Shown one piece after another: positions 1 to 6,147 of a stretch of DNA of 7,365 nt (position 1 is its first letter; every line of letters starts with the position of its first letter). The notes under the pieces were generated by a model. The model was not told the DNA's origin. It saw nothing but the letters and a program-made list of their open reading frames with translations, and did no database searches. The stretch is from positions 1 to 7,365 of the forward strand of contig JAMCQQ010000153.1 of NCBI GenBank assembly GCA_023379515.1. Reading direction: 5' to 3'. The position numbers and the translations under genes are program-made. This stretch comes from Actinomycetota bacterium (GTDB lineage: Bacteria; Actinomycetota; Humimicrobiia; Humimicrobiales; Humimicrobiaceae).

Positions 1-15
1 GTGCTCTTCCGATCT
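1..15. other. Illumina adapter remnant at contig end
   Basis: The first 15 bases, GTGCTCTTCCGATCT, are identical to the 3' end of the Illumina TruSeq read-2 adapter. They are therefore very likely untrimmed library sequence and not genomic. Genomic sequence probably starts at base 16. The match also indicates that the left edge of the window is a physical contig end, so nothing upstream of the first gene is known. Confidence 0.93.
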
Positions 16-35
16 AATTTAATTTCTAAACCTCG

Positions 36-64
36 TTGACAAAAATAGAAATTACAGTCAAACT
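36..64 (+). promoter_or_regulatory. Possible promoter of the DUF2090 gene
   Basis: A perfect -35 hexamer TTGACA lies at 36-41. Seventeen bases later, at 59-64, comes a weak -10 candidate, CAAACT (3 of 6 consensus positions). Transcription would then start at about 71, one base before the ATG at 72, giving an essentially leaderless mRNA. The TTG inside this -35 is in frame with the gene but reads better as promoter than as start codon. The poor -10 keeps confidence low. Confidence 0.35.
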
Positions 65-71
65 AAAATGT

Positions 72-1007
72 ATGGATTCATTACGATTAGGCTATAATAA
101 ACAGATTTTTATACTCGCCTTTGATCACCGTTCTACTTTTGCTACACAGCTTTTTGGCAAAAAGTTTACAAGCGAACTATCAGCTCAAGAAAAAGAATTA
201 ATTAAAGAATTTAAGATGTTGATTTATAAAGGTTTTAAGAAAGCGGTTGAAAAAACAATTCCAAAAGAAAATTCCGCAATTTTAGTAGATGAAGAATTTG
301 GGGAGGAAGTTTTGTTGGATGCAAAACATAATGGTTTTATAACAATTTTAACTACAGAAAAAAGCGGGCACGAAGAATTTGATTTTATGTATAAAGATTT
401 CAAGGCGCATATTGAAAAATTTAAACCTGATTTTGTTAAAGTTTTAATTAAATATAATCCTAAGGATAGTGATATATCAAAAAAAAGACAACAAGATAGA
501 TTAAAAATTTTAAGCGACTATGCTCATGAAAATAATTATAAATTTTTATTGGAAGTTTTGGTTTTGCCAACCAAAGAACAACTTCTTGAAGTTAACGGTA
601 GCAGGGAGGCTTATGATAAGAAGTTGCGGCCGGAATTAACTACAGAGGTTGTTAAAACACTTCAAGCAGAAGGTATAGAGCCTGATGTTTGGAAACTTGA
701 AGGAATGGAAACAGCAGCTGATTATTCGGGTGTGATTTCGGAAGTTAAATCAGGAGGAAGAGAAAATGTTGGCGTTGTAATTTTAGGAAGAGGCGCAAAT
801 GAAGAAAAAGTGCAGGAGTGGCTAAGAGTAGGTGCAAAAGTAGATGGTGTTATTGGTTTTGCCGTAGGCAGAACTATTTTTTGGGATGTAATTGAAAAAT
901 TTTATAATGGGGAAATCGGTAAAGCAAGTGTAATTGAAACAATCAGTAAGAAGTTTGAGAGTTTTTATAAGGTATTTAGTTTCTCTTTTAATAAATCTAC
1001 CAATTAG
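72..1007 (+). CDS. DUF2090 domain protein, probable sugar-acid phosphate aldolase
   Basis: A 311-residue stand-alone DUF2090 protein. In inositol catabolism this domain forms the C-terminal half of long IolC-type proteins and is annotated as 5-dehydro-2-deoxyphosphogluconate aldolase, which yields dihydroxyacetone phosphate and malonate semialdehyde. Here it lacks the kinase half. Family signatures seen, in order: FILAFDHRSTF (13-23), FVKVLIKYNP (121-130), the RPEL region, EPDVWKLEG (203-211), VVILGRG (235-241) and GVIGFAVGRTIFWD (259-272). These cover the whole domain, so it looks complete. Start: I prefer the ATG at 72 to an in-frame TTG at 36, because the 12 extra residues are not family-like and the TTG sits in a perfect -35 box. 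No Shine-Dalgarno is visible. The last 11 bases overlap the end of the convergent dehydrogenase gene. No other inositol genes are visible, so the true substrate is open. Family assignment is firm, reaction inferred. Confidence 0.88.
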   Translation: MDSLRLGYNKQIFILAFDHRSTFATQLFGKKFTSELSAQEKELIKEFKMLIYKGFKKAVEKTIPKENSAILVDEEFGEEVLLDAKHNGFITILTTEKSGHEEFDFMYKDFKAHIEKFKPDFVKVLIKYNPKDSDISKKRQQDRLKILSDYAHENNYKFLLEVLVLPTKEQLLEVNGSREAYDKKLRPELTTEVVKTLQAEGIEPDVWKLEGMETAADYSGVISEVKSGGRENVGVVILGRGANEEKVQEWLRVGAKVDGVIGFAVGRTIFWDVIEKFYNGEIGKASVIETISKKFESFYKVFSFSFNKSTN

Positions 1008-2658
1008 TTCGTATATGCTTCATGGCATAATCCATACTTGAATTTACTTTTTTTCTCGGATTAAAAATATTTTTTGGATCAAATATTTCTTTTGTTTTTT
1101 CAAAAAGTTCATAAATTTTATCTCCATACATTTGTTTTAAGTAAGAACTTCTAACAAGGCCGTCGTTATGCTCACCGGTTGTTGAACCTTTATATTTAAA
1201 AACCAAATCATAAACCTCTTTACCTAAAACCGGGATAATTTCACGTTCCTTTTCATCTGTTATATCCATTAGGGGAATGATATGAAAATTGCCGTCACCC
1301 ATGTGCCCTGCAACCGTATAAATAAGGCTTGGATATTTGGAGAGTATCTTATTTAGCTTTGGTAAAAATTCGGGTAAATGTTCCGGGTTTACAACGAAAT
1401 CATCTATAAAAGGAGCAGTATGTTTATCTTTTATTTTTTCCCGCAAGAGACTAAAGCTTTCACGTCTTATTAGCCAGTATTTTTTAGACTGCATTTCGTT
1501 TCCCGCAACTCGCATATTTAAATTAAAAGGCTTAAGGGCATTCTTTAAGTTATTTATTTTATCTATTAAATCGTCGAAATTATTTCCGGTAAATTCAATT
1601 TGCAAAATAAGTTTTGGCATACCGCCTTTTAAAACCATTAAAAACTCGGGAATAAAGTGAATTGCAGTTGAAATAATATTTTTAGTTCCTAATTTCTTTG
1701 CAAATTCTTTGAAATATTTAACCGCAAGTTTTAGAGTGTTGTCGTCGTAAGTTTCAATGCTTTCCGGTTTAAGGGGAAGAATAGCATTAATAATGTGTCC
1801 CAGATTATCCATGTCTTTTTGTTCTAAAAAAACAACCAGCATTTCGGAATGTTTTTTAACAGGGATAAGTTCTAAGCTAACTTGTGTCATGATGCCAAGA
1901 GTTCCTTGAGCGCCTACGAAAAGTTTTGTTAAATCAAAAAGTTTTTTTTGCTTATCATAAATATTCCATAGAAAATATCCCGCAGAGTTTTTGGAAACTT
2001 TTGGTTTTGCCGCCATAATTTCCTGGTAATTTTTAGTAATTAAAGTGTACATTTCCCGATAGATTTTCCCCTCGAAAGTATCTAAAAGTAATTTTTCCGA
2101 AAGTTCCCTGTTATTTAAGGCTTTAAATTCATATTCGTTCCCATCCGACAGAACCATTTTAAGTTTTTTGACAAAATTTTCGGTTTTTCCGTATTCAAAA
2201 GATTTTTCTCCGCCCGAATTATTATTTATAATCCCACCCATTGCGCAAATTTCTCTTGACGCAGGATAAGAAGGGAAGATAAGTCCGTGGTTGAGAGTAT
2301 ATTTTTCAAAATCTCGGTAATAAACACCGGGCTCACAAGTTGCCACATTTCCTTCAATGCCGATAATATTATTAAGATGGTTTGTAAAAGAAACAATTAT
2401 TGAATCATTTAAACTTCCTCCTCCCATATCCGTACCGGCGAGGTCTACGGTTAAAGAAAGAAACGGATGTTCTTTTTTATTGTTGTTGACAAAATTAACT
2501 AAATTTTTAACGTCATTGCTATTTTTGGGGAAAACAACAGCTCTCGGATTTACTTCAAAAATGCTTGCGTCATGGCTAAATTTTTGTAAAGTTTGTTCGT
2601 CTTCGTAGACCTCGCCGGTAACATGCTTTTTAAGCTCTTCAAATAAACTTTTGTCCAT
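997..2658 (-). CDS. FAD-linked 2-hydroxyacid dehydrogenase (GlcD/D-lactate dehydrogenase type)
   Basis: A 553-residue flavoprotein of the vanillyl-alcohol-oxidase/PCMH superfamily, expected to oxidise a 2-hydroxyacid such as D-lactate, glycolate or D-2-hydroxyglutarate to the 2-oxoacid. The N-terminal FAD-binding domain covers about residues 35-265: PRAVVFPKNSNDV (38-50), the glycine-rich pyrophosphate loop GTDMGGGS (75-82), GGIINNNSGGEKSFEYGKT (141-159) and FVGAQGTLGIMTQ (247-259). The C-terminal FAD-oxidase domain carries GHMGDGNFH (451-459), GSTTGEHNDGLVR (491-503) and FDPKNIFNPRK (526-536). There is no C-terminal cysteine-rich iron-sulfur domain, and no signal peptide or membrane segment, so it is probably cytoplasmic or peripheral; its electron acceptor is unknown. 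Start: ATG at 2658. An AGGA lies only one base upstream of it, too close for a good ribosome site. It is the last gene of the minus-strand block, 73 nt after the transketolase C-terminal subunit. Family is sure, substrate is not. Confidence 0.9.
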   Translation of the reverse strand: MDKSLFEELKKHVTGEVYEDEQTLQKFSHDASIFEVNPRAVVFPKNSNDVKNLVNFVNNNKKEHPFLSLTVDLAGTDMGGGSLNDSIIVSFTNHLNNIIGIEGNVATCEPGVYYRDFEKYTLNHGLIFPSYPASREICAMGGIINNNSGGEKSFEYGKTENFVKKLKMVLSDGNEYEFKALNNRELSEKLLLDTFEGKIYREMYTLITKNYQEIMAAKPKVSKNSAGYFLWNIYDKQKKLFDLTKLFVGAQGTLGIMTQVSLELIPVKKHSEMLVVFLEQKDMDNLGHIINAILPLKPESIETYDDNTLKLAVKYFKEFAKKLGTKNIISTAIHFIPEFLMVLKGGMPKLILQIEFTGNNFDDLIDKINNLKNALKPFNLNMRVAGNEMQSKKYWLIRRESFSLLREKIKDKHTAPFIDDFVVNPEHLPEFLPKLNKILSKYPSLIYTVAGHMGDGNFHIIPLMDITDEKEREIIPVLGKEVYDLVFKYKGSTTGEHNDGLVRSSYLKQMYGDKIYELFEKTKEIFDPKNIFNPRKKVNSSMDYAMKHIRTNW

Positions 2659-2668
2659 ATCCTGAAAA

Positions 2669-2735
2669 TTTCTAATTTCTAATTACTAATTTTTAAAATT
2701 TAGGTCAATTAGAGTAATTAGAATAATTAGATTAA
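2669..2735. repeat. Convergent short-period AT repeats between transketolase C subunit and FAD dehydrogenase
   Basis: On the plus strand, 2669-2696 is four 7-base units (TTTCTAA, TTTCTAA, TTACTAA, TTTTTAA). 2704-2735 is a run of 9-base units sharing the core AATTAG (GTCAATTAG, AGTAATTAG, AATAATTAG, then ATTAATT). The two halves are roughly reverse complements (CTAATT against AATTAG), so the 73-nt gap can fold as an imperfect AT-rich hairpin. The last unit runs into the transketolase stop codon at 2734-2732. Neither half has a GC stem or a following T-run, so I do not call a terminator. A TTGACC on the minus strand lies here but has no matching -10. Confidence 0.8.
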
Positions 2736-3721
2736 TTGTGAATGATAATTCGCTGGACTGCCTCTTCTATTGCTACTTCATCCATTTTGTACTTTTTAAT
2801 TAAATCTCTTGGAGTACCCGATTCCGCAAACTTATCCAAAAGTCCGATAAATTCCATTTGGGTAGGATGTTTTTTTGCCAAAATTTCAGCAATCATGCTT
2901 CCCATTCCTCCTGCAATTTGATGGTCTTCAACGGTTACAACTTTTCCTGTTTGTTTTGCAAGTTCAACAATAGTGTTTTCGTCACTTGGTTTTATGGCTG
3001 TTACATTTGCAACGATTACATTAACACCCTTTGTTTCCAGATTTTTAGCCGCCAGCAGAGCATAATAGAGCATGTATCCGCAGGCAAAAATAGTTGCTTT
3101 AGGGTTTTCGCTTATCCAGAAAGTTTGAATTTTATTTTTATCAAAAGGAGTGTCTTGAGTTGTGATAACAGGAGTCTTATCTCTTGTAAATCTTAAATAA
3201 ACAGGACCGTTAATTTTTGCCGCTTCTAAAGTTACTTTTTTAGCCTCAATTGCATCACAGGGAACAAAAACTGTAATATTAGGAAAGACCCTTGTTATAG
3301 CAATGTCTTCAGTTGCCTGATGAGTAGCTCCGTCGGGGCCTGTCATAATTCCGCTGTGGTGTCCTGCAATTTTTACGTTCGCGTTGTTGTAGACAATAGT
3401 TGTTCTTATAGTTTCCCAGTTTTTGCCCGGAGAAAAAGTAGCGTAAGAAGAAATAAAAGCAGTTTTTCCGTTTGTTCCAAGGCCTGCTGCGATTGCCGCC
3501 ATGTTTTGTTCGGCAACGCCTACTTCAAAAAATCTTTCCGGGAATTTTTCTTCGAACAGTTGAGTTCTTGTACTTTCGGAAAGGTCGGCTGTTAAAACAA
3601 CTACATTCGGGTCTTTTTCACCAAGTTCAACCAAAGCTTCTCCGAATCCGTCACGGGTTGCTTTTTGTTCAACAGAATCCTCAAACAATTTTTCGTTTAG
3701 TTTTAAATCTTTGTTTAACAT
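2732..3721 (-). CDS. tkt: Transketolase, C-terminal subunit
   Basis: A 329-residue C-terminal half of a split transketolase, comprising the pyrimidine-binding domain and the C-terminal transketolase domain. With the N-terminal subunit encoded just upstream it should form the cytoplasmic thiamine-diphosphate enzyme that moves two-carbon ketol units between sugar phosphates in the non-oxidative pentose phosphate pathway. GVAEQNM (68-74) contains Glu71, the conserved residue that activates the cofactor. GHHSGIMTGPDGATHQATED (120-139) holds the active-site histidines, VYLRFTR (174-180) the substrate-binding arginine, and VEDHQIAGGMGS (264-275) is the usual motif of the C-terminal domain. The length is normal for this split form. 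Start: ATG at 3721, with no Shine-Dalgarno. A TATAAC at 3734-3729 on the minus strand lies seven bases upstream, so the message may be nearly leaderless. It lies 89 nt after the N-terminal subunit. A 1-deoxyxylulose-5-phosphate synthase half is less likely given the pairing. Confidence 0.95.
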   Translation of the reverse strand: MLNKDLKLNEKLFEDSVEQKATRDGFGEALVELGEKDPNVVVLTADLSESTRTQLFEEKFPERFFEVGVAEQNMAAIAAGLGTNGKTAFISSYATFSPGKNWETIRTTIVYNNANVKIAGHHSGIMTGPDGATHQATEDIAITRVFPNITVFVPCDAIEAKKVTLEAAKINGPVYLRFTRDKTPVITTQDTPFDKNKIQTFWISENPKATIFACGYMLYYALLAAKNLETKGVNVIVANVTAIKPSDENTIVELAKQTGKVVTVEDHQIAGGMGSMIAEILAKKHPTQMEFIGLLDKFAESGTPRDLIKKYKMDEVAIEEAVQRIIIHN

Positions 3722-3726
3722 AAACC

Positions 3727-3813
3727 AAGTTATAAAGTAAGAAGTTCTTAAAGTTCATAAAGTAATTTAATTTCCGACTTTATAACTTTATAAACATTAT
3801 AACTTTCTACTTA
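3727..3813. repeat. Inverted and direct AT repeats between the two transketolase genes
   Basis: This 89-nt gap is built of related words. AAGTTATAAAGTAA (3727-3740) recurs as AAGTTCATAAAGTAA (3751-3765), a direct repeat differing by one inserted base. AGTTATAAAGT (3728-3738) has a perfect 11-base inverted partner, ACTTTATAACT (3777-3787), and further ATAACTTT copies continue to the stop codon of the N-terminal subunit at 3811. On the minus strand the array contains a perfect TATAAT (3801-3796), with no good -35, and a TATAAC (3734-3729) placed seven bases before the next ATG. It could therefore carry a promoter, or act as a hairpin between two subunits that must be made together. Confidence 0.78.
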
Positions 3814-4674
3814 TTGATGTTCCGATATAATTCTTCCCTGCAAAGTTCTAAGTTCGGTTAGCGCTTTTTGGGCTTCTTCTTTATTCGGCGGTTTGCCATG
3901 CCAGGTAAAATCCTTTTCCATAAACGAAACCCCAAGCCCGGGAACTGTATGAGCAATAATACAAACCGGTTTTTCAAAAATAGCCAGGGCTTGTTTAACC
4001 GTATTTATAAAGCTTCGGATATTGTTTCCGTCTACTTCTAAAACTTCCCAGTTAAATGATAGATATTTTTCTTTTAATGGTTCCAGCGGCATAACGTTTT
4101 CCGTAAATCCGTCTATTTGAATATTATTTCTGTCGATTATTTGCGTTAGGTTATTAAGTTTATGTTTTCCCGCAAACATTACTGCTTCCCAAAGGTTTCC
4201 CTCCTGATGTTCTCCGTCTGAAGTTAAAACAAAGGTATGATAAGTTTTTTTATCTAATTTTGCTGCTAGTGCAATGCCAATGCCTTGTGATAACCCTTCT
4301 CCTAAAGGTCCTGAAGTTGTTTCAACACCAGGGAGTGCTTGTCGATGCGGATGTCCTTGAAGTCTTGAGTTAATTTTTCTTAGGGTTTTCAGTTCTTCTA
4401 AAGGGAAATAGCCTGCTTGAGCCATAGAAACATAGCGGATAGGGCAAATGTGTCCATTGGAAAGAATTAATCTATCTCTATCTTGCCACTGGGGGTTTTT
4501 AGGATCGTGATTTAAAATATGGAAATAAAATGCAGTAAAAATATCTGCCATACCCAATGGTCCGGCGCTATGCCCCGAACCTGCTTCCAATAAAGTTTCA
4601 ATCAAAAGCTGACGCGCCTCGTTTGCTTTTAATTCAAGCTCTTTTACTTTTTCGTCAAAAATCTCTGCAATCAT
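3811..4674 (-). CDS. tkt: Transketolase, N-terminal subunit
   Basis: A 287-residue N-terminal half of a split transketolase; it binds the diphosphate end of thiamine diphosphate and Mg2+. Family motifs in order: GSGHSAGPLG (32-41), with the conserved active-site histidine; SNGHICP (72-78); QGHPHRQALPGVETTSGPLG (106-125), including the SGPLG loop; the cofactor motif SDGEHQEGNLWEA (152-164) continuing to NNLTQIIDRNNIQIDG (174-189); HTVPGLGVSFME (242-253); and WHGKPP (258-263). The first Gly of the usual GDGE is Ser here. The Asp, Glu and downstream Asn that bind the cofactor are kept, so the enzyme should be active. Start: ATG at 4674, no Shine-Dalgarno; the upstream region is a run of A/T repeats. 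It is followed by its partner subunit, and the kinase gene lies 156 nt upstream of it. The split arrangement is normal in archaea and many deep-branching bacteria. Confidence 0.95.
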   Translation of the reverse strand: MIAEIFDEKVKELELKANEARQLLIETLLEAGSGHSAGPLGMADIFTAFYFHILNHDPKNPQWQDRDRLILSNGHICPIRYVSMAQAGYFPLEELKTLRKINSRLQGHPHRQALPGVETTSGPLGEGLSQGIGIALAAKLDKKTYHTFVLTSDGEHQEGNLWEAVMFAGKHKLNNLTQIIDRNNIQIDGFTENVMPLEPLKEKYLSFNWEVLEVDGNNIRSFINTVKQALAIFEKPVCIIAHTVPGLGVSFMEKDFTWHGKPPNKEEAQKALTELRTLQGRIISEHQ

Positions 4675-4689
4675 AATGATATTAAATAT

Positions 4690-4770
4690 AAAAGATAAAA
4701 GATAAAAAATACATATTAAAAATTAAATATTTCTGTTAGTATTTCATTCTTATTATTTTTCATATTTCAT
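4690..4770. repeat. AT-rich short repeats upstream of the transketolase N subunit
   Basis: 4690-4710 is three 7-base units on the plus strand (AAAAGAT, AAAAGAT, AAAAAAT). Farther on, 4740-4770 holds three copies of TTTCAT. The 156-nt gap between the kinase and transketolase genes is otherwise nearly pure A/T, apart from a GC-rich palindrome at 4774-4800. I see no convincing promoter or ribosome site for the transketolase gene, and no gene in this gap. Confidence 0.6.
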
Positions 4771-4773
4771 ATG

Positions 4774-4800
4774 CCCTTCGGTCTTGAGCTCAGGGTCGAA
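4774..4800. repeat. GC-rich imperfect palindrome, REP-like
   Basis: A GC-rich island in an AT-rich gap. CCCT (4774-4777) pairs with AGGG (4792-4795), TTCG (4777-4780) can alternatively pair with CGAA (4797-4800), and the centre TGAGCTCA (4785-4792) is a perfect palindrome. On the minus strand it reads CCCTGAGC...CGAAGGG. It resembles a dispersed intergenic repeat of the form CCCTGAGCTTGTCGAAGGG that I recall from many environmental genomes. It lies downstream of the glycerate kinase stop. No T-run follows on either strand, so it is not a typical intrinsic terminator; it may be a REP-type element or an mRNA 3'-end stabiliser. Only one copy is in the window. Confidence 0.5.
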
Positions 4801-4830
4801 AGATGTATTTAATATTTTATGTTTAATTTT

Positions 4831-6108
4831 TTATTTTTTGTATACTATTATTAAATCAGAAACATTAGAGGGAAGTCTATCTGTAAAAATTCCGTCTTGT
4901 ATATTTTTGAAAAAATTAAAACTGTTATTTGCGCTTAAAAATTCTTGCGGGTTAATTCCTAATTTTTTTGCTTTTTCAAGTGTATGAATATCTCCAATTC
5001 CTCCTGCAAATGATGTGTTATCAAATCCGTCTGAAGCAAAAGAGGCAATAACGGTTTTTTCATCTAAAGAATATAAAGCGGAAAGAACAACTTCCTGATT
5101 TCTGCCTCCAACTCCGTTACGGTTTGCAACTTTTACAGTAGTTTCTCCTCCTGTAATAAGCAGGGAATGGGGTTTAGTTTTTTCAATTAAGGCTTTACCT
5201 GCTAAGTCTGCTTCGGACTCAAATCTATCAGAGTAAATCTCACAATTTATTCTTAGTTCTTTTGCCTTATTCTGCATTGCGTTAAGCGCCGTTAAATTAC
5301 TTAGCATTAAAAAATTCTCTGTTGTTGAAAAAACATTTTCGTCTTTTGGGGTTTCGGAAAAATCATTTTCCGACAGTTTAAGTTTTTCCAGTCCATATTT
5401 ATTGTATATAGCCAAGGCATCATTAACGGTAGTTTTATCCATAACAGTTGTACCCGATGCAATAACCGATAAGTCGTTTCCCGGAACGTCTGAAAATAGT
5501 AAGGAAACTATTTTTGCAGGAAATAAATGCTTTATTAAACCTCCTCCTTTAACAGCAGATAAATGTTTTCTTATGGTATTCATTTCCGAAATTGTTGCGC
5601 CGGAGTGAAGAAGAGCATCGTTAACCTCTATTAATTTTTTTAAAGAAATATTATGTGTTTTTTCAAACATCACAGAACCTCCTCCGCATATAACGACCAA
5701 AACCAAATCATTAACTGTTAAATTGCTCAATTGTTCTATTGTTTTTTGAGTAAAGTTGAGATTTTCTTCGGACGGAAGAGGGTGAGTGCCTAGCGTAAAA
5801 TCTATTTTTTCAAAATCTGCTTTGTTAGTATCAATTACAAAACCTTTTGTTAAGTGTTTACCTAATTTTTCTTCAACTATTTTTGAAATTCCAGCAGAAC
5901 CTTTGCCAAAGCCGATTAGAAAAATACGCTCGTAATCTTTAAGATTTATTTTTTTATCAAGAATTTTAAGGGTCGGACCCTTTAGCCCAAAATTTTTTTC
6001 TAAAACATTTTGAGGCTGAATTGAGGCAAGAGCGGTTTCAATTAAATCTAAAACAACTGCCCTTTGTTTGGTAATTGCAAGATCGGTGTAGTTTTTAATA
6101 TAGCCCAT
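4831..6108 (-). CDS. Glycerate 2-kinase (DUF4147/MOFRL family)
   Basis: A 425-residue kinase of the GckA/MOFRL family, which phosphorylates D-glycerate with ATP to 2-phosphoglycerate, placing it directly into lower glycolysis. The N-terminal DUF4147 domain shows FLIGFGKGSAGIS (63-75), GTHPLPSEEN (107-116), VVICGGGSVMFEK (138-150, usually GGGSAL), MNTIRKHLSAVKGGGL (176-191) and SDVPGNDLSVIASGTT (206-221). The C-terminal MOFRL domain (about 316-425) shows ITGGETTVKV (318-327), GVGGRNQE (332-339) and SDGFDNTSFAGG (359-370), where most relatives have a TDGIDGPTDAAG-like motif. NVSDLIIV closes the domain. Full length for the family. Start: ATG at 6108. There is no Shine-Dalgarno, but an extended -10 ends exactly six bases upstream, so the mRNA should be leaderless. 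It lies 39 nt after the small unknown gene and 156 nt before the transketolase genes. The precise acceptor (D-glycerate or another hydroxyacid) is inferred. Confidence 0.92.
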   Translation of the reverse strand: MGYIKNYTDLAITKQRAVVLDLIETALASIQPQNVLEKNFGLKGPTLKILDKKINLKDYERIFLIGFGKGSAGISKIVEEKLGKHLTKGFVIDTNKADFEKIDFTLGTHPLPSEENLNFTQKTIEQLSNLTVNDLVLVVICGGGSVMFEKTHNISLKKLIEVNDALLHSGATISEMNTIRKHLSAVKGGGLIKHLFPAKIVSLLFSDVPGNDLSVIASGTTVMDKTTVNDALAIYNKYGLEKLKLSENDFSETPKDENVFSTTENFLMLSNLTALNAMQNKAKELRINCEIYSDRFESEADLAGKALIEKTKPHSLLITGGETTVKVANRNGVGGRNQEVVLSALYSLDEKTVIASFASDGFDNTSFAGGIGDIHTLEKAKKLGINPQEFLSANNSFNFFKNIQDGIFTDRLPSNVSDLIIVYKK

Positions 6109-6114
6109 AAATTA

Positions 6115-6123
6115 ATTGTAGCA
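6115..6123 (-). promoter_or_regulatory. Extended -10 promoter giving a leaderless glycerate kinase mRNA
   Basis: On the minus strand TGCTACAAT is an extended -10 element (TGn plus TACAAT). Exactly six bases separate it from the ATG at 6108, which puts the expected transcription start on the A of the start codon. The only -35 candidate, TTGCCT (6145-6140), is 19 bases away, longer than ideal, but extended -10 promoters need it less. The site lies in the 39-nt gap after the upstream small gene, so the kinase has its own promoter. Confidence 0.65.
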
Positions 6124-6147
6124 CAGGTGTAGCTTAAGGAGGCAAAT

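Noticed and set aside
36..71. TTG start adding 12 residues to the DUF2090 protein
   Set aside because: The TTG is part of a perfect TTGACA -35 box, no ribosome site precedes it, and the extra residues are not family-like.
1337..1660. 107-codon plus-strand frame within the FAD dehydrogenase gene
   Set aside because: Lies wholly antisense to a clearly conserved gene and has no domain-like features. The similar frames at 2357-2608, 2858-3196, 3320-3595, 3472-3723 and 5402-5608 are rejected for the same reason, and 4784-4987 because it starts in the gap and runs antisense into the kinase gene.
2669..2735. CRISPR array
   Set aside because: Units are only 7-9 bases with no spacers of CRISPR length and no cas genes nearby; the same applies to 3727-3813 and 4690-4710.
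4774..4800. Intrinsic terminator of the glycerate kinase gene
   Set aside because: The stem is short and imperfect, and no T-run follows it on the minus strand.
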